NCBI RefSeq assembly: GCF_003674065.1
Contig: NZ_RDBE01000008.1
Coordinates: forward strand, 113,577 to 177,576
DNA: 64,000 nucleotides
Source of the DNA: Nocardioides mangrovicus
GTDB taxonomy: Bacteria > Actinomycetota > Actinomycetes > Propionibacteriales > Nocardioidaceae
Direction of reading: 5' to 3'
How positions within the stretch are numbered: position 1 is the first letter of the stretch; each line of letters begins with the position of its first letter. Below are positions 58,839-64,000 of this stretch, in pieces. The position numbers and the translations under genes were made by a program. The notes beneath the pieces are model-generated. The model made no database searches, was not told where the DNA came from, and worked only from the letters and a program-made list of their open reading frames with translations.

Positions 58839-61611
58839 GCCGACCCCGGACCTGAGCATCGTCGAGACCCGCGTCTACCGCGGCGCGAACGTCTGGTCCT
58901 ACGACCGGTCGATCCATCTCGTGGTCGACCTCGGCGTCCTCGAGGAGTTCCCGACCAACACGCTGCCCGGCTTCACCGAGGAGCTGCTCCGGCTGTTGCC
59001 CGGGCTGCGCGAGCACTCCTGCTCCCGCGGGCGCCGCGGCGGCTTCGTCGAGCGGCTGACCGAGGGCACCTGGCTGGGTCACGTCACCGAGCACGTGGCG
59101 CTCGCGCTGCAGCAGATCGTCGGCCACGACATCCGTCGGGGCAAGACCCGGCAGGTCAAGGGCCAGCCCGGTCACTACAACATCGTCTTCGGCTACGTCG
59201 ACGAGCAGGTCGGCCTGGCCGCGGCAAGGCTGGCGGTGCGGGTGGTCAACGACCTGGTGCGCCACGACCCGGAGTTCGACTTCGACGCCGAGCTCGAGTC
59301 GTTCATCCTGCGCGCCGAGCGGACGGCGTTCGGTCCGTCCACGCAGGCGATCCTCGACGAGGCGGTGAGCCGCGACATCCCGTGGATCCGGCTCAACCAG
59401 TACTCGCTGGTGCAGCTGGGCCAGGGCGTCCACGCCAAGCGGATCCGCGCCACGATGACCTCGGAGACCAGCGCGATCGCGGTCGACGTCGCCAGCGACA
59501 AGGACCTCACCACCAAGCTGCTCGGCGCCGCCGGCCTCCCAGTGCCCAAGCAGGAGTCCGTGCGCAGCGTCGACCAGGCCGTGCGCGCCGCGGGCCGCAT
59601 CGGCTACCCCGTGGTCGTCAAGCCGCTCGACGGCAACCACGGCCGCGGCGTCTGCCTGGACCTGCAGGACGAGGACGAGGTGCGCGCGTCGTTCGCGGTG
59701 GCGCAGGACCAGTCGCGCCGCGGCTGGGTGATCGTCGAGTCGTTCGTCACCGGCAAGGACTACCGCTGCCTGATCATCGACGGGCGCCTCGCGGCGGTGG
59801 CCGAGCGGGTGCCGGCCAGCGTCACCGGCGACGGCACCAGCACCGTGGAGGCGCTGGTCGACCTGGCCAACGCCGACCCGCGCCGCGGTGTGGGCCACGA
59901 GAAGGTGCTCACCCGGATCAAGGTCGACGACGCCGCAGTCGAGCTGGTCCGCGAGCAGGGCTTCGAGATGTCCGACGTGCCGCCCGAGGGCGTCATGGTC
60001 AAGCTGGCGCTCACCGGCAACATGTCCACCGGCGGAATCTCCATCGACCGCACCTTCGAGGCGCACCCGGAGAACGTCGAGATCGCCGAGGAGGCGGCCC
60101 GCATGGTCGGGCTCGACATCGCCGGCATCGATTTCATCTGCCCCGACATCACCCAACCGGTCCGCGAGACCGGCGGCGCGATCTGCGAGGTCAACGCCGC
60201 GCCCGGCTTCCGGATGCACACCCACCCGACGATCGGCGAGCCGCAGTTCATCGCCAAGCCCGTGGTCGACATGCTGTTCCCGCCCGGCGCGCCCAGCCGG
60301 ATCCCGATCGTGGCCATCACCGGCACCAACGGCAAGACCACCACTTCGCGGATGGTCAGCCACATCTTCAAGGGCATGGGTCGCAAGGTGGGCATGACCT
60401 CCACCGACGGCGTCGTCATCGACGAGCGGCTGGTCATCAAGGCCGACGCGTCGGGCCCGCGCAGCGCTCGCATGGTGCTGCAGAACCCGCGCGTGGACTT
60501 CGCGGTGTTCGAGGTGGCCCGCGGCGGGATCCTGCGCGAGGGCCTGGGCTACGAGCGCAACGACGTCGCCGTGGTGCTCAACGTGCAGCCCGACCACCTG
60601 GGCCTGCGCGGCATCGATACCGTCGAGCAGCTGGCCGACGTCAAGGCGGTGCTGGTCGAGGCCGTGCCCCGCGACGGCCACGCCGTGCTGAACGCCGACG
60701 ACCCGCTGGTGCGCGAGATGCGACGCCGCTGCTCGGGCCAGGTCGTGTGGTTCTCGATGGCGCTCCCCGACGACGGCGGCCCGGGCTCGGAGGTACGCGA
60801 CATGATCGACGCCCACTGCCGTCGCGGCGGCAAGGCGTTGGTGCTCGAGCCCACCGACCGAGGCGAGATGATCGTGGTGCGCCACGGGCGCCGCGACATG
60901 CAGCTGGCCTGGACCCACCTGCTGCCGGCCACCTTCGGCGGCCGCGCCCGCATGAACGTCCAGAACGCGCTGGCCGCCGCGGCCGCGGCGTTCGCCGCCG
61001 GTGCGCCCCTGCACGACATCCGGCAAGGGCTGCGCACCTTCTCCACCAACTACTACCTCTCCCCCGGGCGCCTCAACGAGGTCGAGGTCAACGGCGTCAA
61101 CGTCATCGTCGACTACTGCCACAACGCCCCCGGCATGCGAATGCTCGGCGACTTCGTCGACCGCGTGGGCGAGTCGCTCGACTCCGGCAGCGAGCTGGGC
61201 AAACCCTCGCGGATCGGCGTCATCGCCACCGCCGGCGACCGCCGCGACGAGGACATGCGGGAGCTCGGCGAGGTGGCGGCCCAGCACTTCGACGTCGTGG
61301 TGGTGCGCGAGGACGCCAACCTGCGCCGGCGCGAGCCCGGCGAGACCGCCGAGCTGGTGGCCGACGGAGTCCGCGCCGCGATGGAGTCCGGGGCCGCCCG
61401 CTGCAAGCAGCTGGAGATCGTGCTCGACGAGATCGGTGCGGTCCACCACGCGATGTCGCGCGCCAACCGCGGCGACCTGCTCGTGGTCTGCGTCGACAAG
61501 CACCCGGCCGTGATGGCCGAGCTGGAGAACTGGTCGCAGCAGGCGCAGGCGGGAGCGACGGACAACCCCGACGCCCCCGCCGCCGACCCCGACTACGTGC
61601 CCCCGGCATAG
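58831..61611 (+). CDS. cphA: Cyanophycin synthetase
   Basis: A 926-residue enzyme that builds cyanophycin by alternately adding Asp to the backbone and Arg to side chains. An N-terminal CphA domain is followed by an ATP-grasp domain (about 215-480; YPVVVKPLDGNHGRGV) and a Mur-ligase-like domain with ITGTNGKTTTSRM (near residue 498). Its ATG overlaps the cphB stop by 8 nt and has a GGAGAGGAGC ribosome site. The coupled synthetase/hydrolase pair gives a reversible nitrogen store. Confidence 0.95.
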   Translation: MTEPTPDLSIVETRVYRGANVWSYDRSIHLVVDLGVLEEFPTNTLPGFTEELLRLLPGLREHSCSRGRRGGFVERLTEGTWLGHVTEHVALALQQIVGHDIRRGKTRQVKGQPGHYNIVFGYVDEQVGLAAARLAVRVVNDLVRHDPEFDFDAELESFILRAERTAFGPSTQAILDEAVSRDIPWIRLNQYSLVQLGQGVHAKRIRATMTSETSAIAVDVASDKDLTTKLLGAAGLPVPKQESVRSVDQAVRAAGRIGYPVVVKPLDGNHGRGVCLDLQDEDEVRASFAVAQDQSRRGWVIVESFVTGKDYRCLIIDGRLAAVAERVPASVTGDGTSTVEALVDLANADPRRGVGHEKVLTRIKVDDAAVELVREQGFEMSDVPPEGVMVKLALTGNMSTGGISIDRTFEAHPENVEIAEEAARMVGLDIAGIDFICPDITQPVRETGGAICEVNAAPGFRMHTHPTIGEPQFIAKPVVDMLFPPGAPSRIPIVAITGTNGKTTTSRMVSHIFKGMGRKVGMTSTDGVVIDERLVIKADASGPRSARMVLQNPRVDFAVFEVARGGILREGLGYERNDVAVVLNVQPDHLGLRGIDTVEQLADVKAVLVEAVPRDGHAVLNADDPLVREMRRRCSGQVVWFSMALPDDGGPGSEVRDMIDAHCRRGGKALVLEPTDRGEMIVVRHGRRDMQLAWTHLLPATFGGRARMNVQNALAAAAAAFAAGAPLHDIRQGLRTFSTNYYLSPGRLNEVEVNGVNVIVDYCHNAPGMRMLGDFVDRVGESLDSGSELGKPSRIGVIATAGDRRDEDMRELGEVAAQHFDVVVVREDANLRRREPGETAELVADGVRAAMESGAARCKQLEIVLDEIGAVHHAMSRANRGDLLVVCVDKHPAVMAELENWSQQAQAGATDNPDAPAADPDYVPPA

Positions 61612-61618
61612 ATCGGGC

Positions 61619-62689
61619 CTACGTGGCGAAGGCGGTCTTGTAGTAGGCCGCCGTCGTCTGGTACTTCGCATCGCTGCCGCTGCACGCGCCGTCGGCCTTG
61701 ATGCCGAACACCAGCCGCTTGGTGCTGCCCTCGGCCTGTACGCAGATGCCCTCGACCTCGCGGCCCGGCACGCTGCCGTTGGACACCATCGAGTGCGTGA
61801 CCGGCTTCTCCGTCCCGTCGAGGCGGAAGGAGGTGATCGAGGAGTCGAACGTCGACTGCTCGGGGCAGTTGTGCACCTTGCTCCCCTTGAGCACGTACAC
61901 GTAGTCGCCGTACATCGTGTACGACTGGTAGGAGCCCGGCACGCTGGGGATCACCGCCGACTCGGGGATGGTCTTGGTGCCCGCCACGATCGGCGCCGTG
62001 CCGTTCGCACGCACCGTGTCGGCGTCGTACTGCTCGTAGTAGTACTTCCCGTCGCTCGCCCGGTAGCGCAGCAGCAGCCGGCCCGTGGACTCGTCGTAGG
62101 AGACGGAGTTGTAGGTCGAGCCGGGCCGCAGCGTGAACCGGCCCGAGTACGGCATCTTCGAGGTGCCGAGATCGCTGACGCTGTAGGACTTGCCGTCGCC
62201 GGTCCAGCGGAAGCAGCAGATCTGGCGGCCGGCGGCGTTGCCTCCGGAGGTCTCCACGTGGCCGGCGGTCTCCAGCCACACGTAGGAGTGAGCCACGCTC
62301 GGCATGACGCCCATGGTGGTGCCGTGACCGAAGCCGTTGAGCTGCATGAAGGACGACGACGACACCTTGCCGCTCGCGGTGATCGAGGAGAGCCGGAGGT
62401 CGCCGCGCTGCTTGGCGACGGTGATCCCGTCGGGGTTGCAGGGCTGGACGTACAAGAACTCGTCGTCCATCGAGCTGTAGGCGAAGGCCTGCCAGCCCGA
62501 CCGGTAGCTCAGCGAGGTCTGACCGAACAGCTTCGTGGACGGCTGGGTCACGTCGAAGGGCTTCGACCCCGCGGCTGCCTGCGCGGCCGGGGGCAGCAGC
62601 AGGTCGCTCGCGGACGCCGCCCCGACCGCGGTGGCCAGGCCGATCGTTCCGGTCGAGGTGAACAGCGAACGGCGGGACATCATGGGCAT
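61619..62689 (-). CDS. Tat-exported TagC-like beta-propeller protein
   Basis: A 356-residue exported protein. The N-terminus MPMMSRRSLFTSTGTIGLATA has a twin-arginine motif (SRRSLF) and hydrophobic stretch, with a cleavage region near AQAAAG. The rest resembles the beta-propeller of teichoic acid biosynthesis protein C / phage P68 receptor-binding proteins (LSYRSGWQAFAYSSMDDEFLYVQ). Function is probably wall binding or hydrolysis, but not proven. ATG 62689 has AGAAAGG upstream. It follows the FN3 gene by 53 nt and may be in its operon. Confidence 0.8.
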   Translation of the reverse strand: MPMMSRRSLFTSTGTIGLATAVGAASASDLLLPPAAQAAAGSKPFDVTQPSTKLFGQTSLSYRSGWQAFAYSSMDDEFLYVQPCNPDGITVAKQRGDLRLSSITASGKVSSSSFMQLNGFGHGTTMGVMPSVAHSYVWLETAGHVETSGGNAAGRQICCFRWTGDGKSYSVSDLGTSKMPYSGRFTLRPGSTYNSVSYDESTGRLLLRYRASDGKYYYEQYDADTVRANGTAPIVAGTKTIPESAVIPSVPGSYQSYTMYGDYVYVLKGSKVHNCPEQSTFDSSITSFRLDGTEKPVTHSMVSNGSVPGREVEGICVQAEGSTKRLVFGIKADGACSGSDAKYQTTAAYYKTAFAT

Positions 62690-62742
62690 GGTGGGGCCTT
62701 TCTGGTGATCGGGTCTGGAGGGAGGGCTCGGCGAGCGTCGTC

Positions 62743-64000
62743 TCAGACGGTCGGTGGCGTGGTGGTCTGGTTGTCGTCGAAGAGGTCGGTGGAGTAGGGC
62801 AGTGAGCTCTGCTTGGTCTGGGAGCTGGACTGCAGCTGGTCCCACATGTGGTTCCAGGCCTCGCTCGGTGAGAGGTCGCTGTTGCTGCCGTTGTCCTCGC
62901 TGTTGGCGCGGTTCTCGCTCAGGACGCCGGCGACGTTGAGCTTCTGGCCTCCCTGGGTGATGCCGACGAGGTCGATGGCCTCCCACTGGTCGTCCATGTC
63001 GTTGTTGTAGATCTGTGGCAGCACCGAGATCCGCGAGGGGCTCAGCCCGCCCGACACCTGGTAGTACTCGCCCTGGGTCCAGCCGTCGTTGCAGCCGGCG
63101 CTCTGGCCGCTGGTGTAGGTCTCCGGGCAGCCCGAGGCGGCGCCGTGGTTCACGAAGTCGGCGCTGGTGTTGTCCAGGAAGGACTGGATCCAGGCCTTGG
63201 TCTGGTCGTAGGTGCCGTCGCCGCCCCAGCCCTCGATGTCCATGCCGCCGTCGACGATGACCCCGGAGTACTTCGCTGCATAGGTCTTCACGGGGTCGAC
63301 CACGTTGTCGGCCCAGTCCTTGCCGGCGGCGGTGGCGTCGTCGGCGATCCAGCCGAGGTCGTTGTTGACGCTGACGACCACGGTGAGCTGGGAACTGGTG
63401 TCGGCGGAGCGCCAGCCGTCGATGTAGGCCTTGGCGTGGGCCACGACCTCGTCGTCGGTGGGCGCATGGCCCGTGCCGCCGGTCTCGGTGGCGCCGGCCG
63501 GGGACTCGGTCTGGTCGCCGTAGGAGAGCAGGATGAGGCTCGGGTCGGGTGAGGCCTTGCCGGCGTCGTACTTCCCCTCGGCGGTGGCGGTGTCCTCGTC
63601 GGAGGACTTGCCCGTCAGGTTGCGGATGTAGTGGCTGTTGGTGGTCTGGGGCTTGGAGGTGACCGGCGGCGGCCCCGAGCTGGGCGTCACCGAGTTCGAC
63701 TTCGCCGAGGCAGCGCCGGTGCCGGCGGAGTTAGTGGCGGTGACGGTGAAGGTGTAGGCGGTGCCGTTGCTGAGCCCGGCCACCGTGGCCGAGGTGGTCT
63801 TGCTGGTCGCGGTCTTGCCGCCGGGGCTGGCGGTCACGGTGTAGGAGGTGATCGTCGACCCTCCGTTGCTGGACGGGGCGGTCCACTTCACGCTGGCCTG
63901 CGCGTCGCCGGCGGAGGCGCTGACGCCGGTGGGGGCACCCGGCGTGGTCACCGGGCCGGTGGGCGTCACCGAGTTCGACTTCGCCGAGGCAGCGCCGGTG
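62743..64000 (-). CDS. Secreted-type protein with tandem FN3 modules and an unknown C-terminal domain (N-terminus beyond window)
   Basis: The frame is open to the right edge, so the start is outside. At least one full fibronectin type III module (PGAPTGVSASAGDAQASVKW up to NSVTP) and the end of another are seen; the two junctions are identical over 40 nt with a 279-nt period (93 residues). The C-terminal 300 residues have a GVIVDGGMDIEGWGG block reminiscent of a TIM-barrel glycoside hydrolase (GH18-like) active strand. This suggests an exported polysaccharide hydrolase. The assignment is tentative. Confidence 0.7.
   Translation of the reverse strand, partial: TGAASAKSNSVTPTGPVTTPGAPTGVSASAGDAQASVKWTAPSSNGGSTITSYTVTASPGGKTATSKTTSATVAGLSNGTAYTFTVTATNSAGTGAASAKSNSVTPSSGPPPVTSKPQTTNSHYIRNLTGKSSDEDTATAEGKYDAGKASPDPSLILLSYGDQTESPAGATETGGTGHAPTDDEVVAHAKAYIDGWRSADTSSQLTVVVSVNNDLGWIADDATAAGKDWADNVVDPVKTYAAKYSGVIVDGGMDIEGWGGDGTYDQTKAWIQSFLDNTSADFVNHGAASGCPETYTSGQSAGCNDGWTQGEYYQVSGGLSPSRISVLPQIYNNDMDDQWEAIDLVGITQGGQKLNVAGVLSENRANSEDNGSNSDLSPSEAWNHMWDQLQSSSQTKQSSLPYSTDLFDDNQTTTPPTV
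63682..64000 (-). repeat. Near-identical FN3 repeat units
   Basis: Forty bases from 63682 recur exactly from 63961 to the window edge, 279 bp (93 codons) apart, indicating recent duplication of FN3 modules. Confidence 0.85.

Noticed and set aside
58573..61671. Very long open frame antisense to cphA
   Set aside because: Same GC-driven artefact; the plus-strand frame has complete ATP-grasp and Mur motifs.

Overview
The window is very GC-rich, uses many GTG starts and carries a Pup-proteasome locus, mycothiol biosynthesis (mshC), a GuaB1-type GMP reductase and Mycobacterium-like gene order from prcB to an M20 peptidase. It is the chromosome of a high-GC actinobacterium, most likely of the Nocardioides/Propionibacteriales type; the genus is an inference. 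No phage, plasmid or insertion sequence is present; nearly everything looks like core or lineage-specific chromosomal DNA.

Layout. 1-9.5 kb: Pup-proteasome genes on the minus strand (trmI-arc, then dop, pup, prcB), split by two tandem secreted phospholipase-D-like paralogues on the plus strand. 9.5-25.4 kb: a site-2 protease, a RecB-like nuclease, a HAD phosphatase, a TPR-GGDEF protein, metH, a PAC2 protein with a possible leader peptide, mshC, a conserved three-gene unit of unknown role, corA, uppP, an aldo/keto reductase, a DUF5703 protein and an M20 peptidase. 25.4-30.5 kb: two secreted glycerophosphodiesterase paralogues and a PAS-GGDEF-EAL protein. 30.5-32.2 kb: an AbiE-like toxin-antitoxin pair beside a tRNA-Leu(GAG). 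32.3-46.2 kb: guaB1/galK, a DEAD-box helicase, an acyl-CoA dehydrogenase pair, peptide deformylase, a siroheme/oxidoreductase/rRNA methylase operon, a PEBP protein and catalase. 46.2-49.5 kb: an uncharacterised cluster of a TPR-AAA+ ATPase and two TPR-membrane proteins. 49.5-57.9 kb: hydrolase, MDMPI-like, TauE, SPFH/NfeD, ABC ATPase, serB and a SixA-like phosphatase. 57.9-61.6 kb: cyanophycinase and cyanophycin synthetase. 61.6-64 kb: a Tat-exported TagC-like protein and a fibronectin-type-III protein that runs off the right edge.

The strongest cross-cutting signal is promoter grammar. About 25 genes have a TANNNT hexamer, usually TAGGCT, TAGCGT or TAGTCT, ending 6-8 nt before the start codon, as expected for leaderless mRNAs. 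At four divergent gene pairs the two opposing hexamers physically overlap, forming compact bidirectional leaderless promoters. Several minus-10 elements also contain the stop codon of the gene before.

Other noncoding structure includes a REP-like palindromic element (two tandem copies near 57.0-57.3 kb, a diverged inverted copy near 21.8 kb and a half-site), two likely autoregulatory or TetR-type operators, two strong hairpin terminators, and short in-gene tandem repeats.
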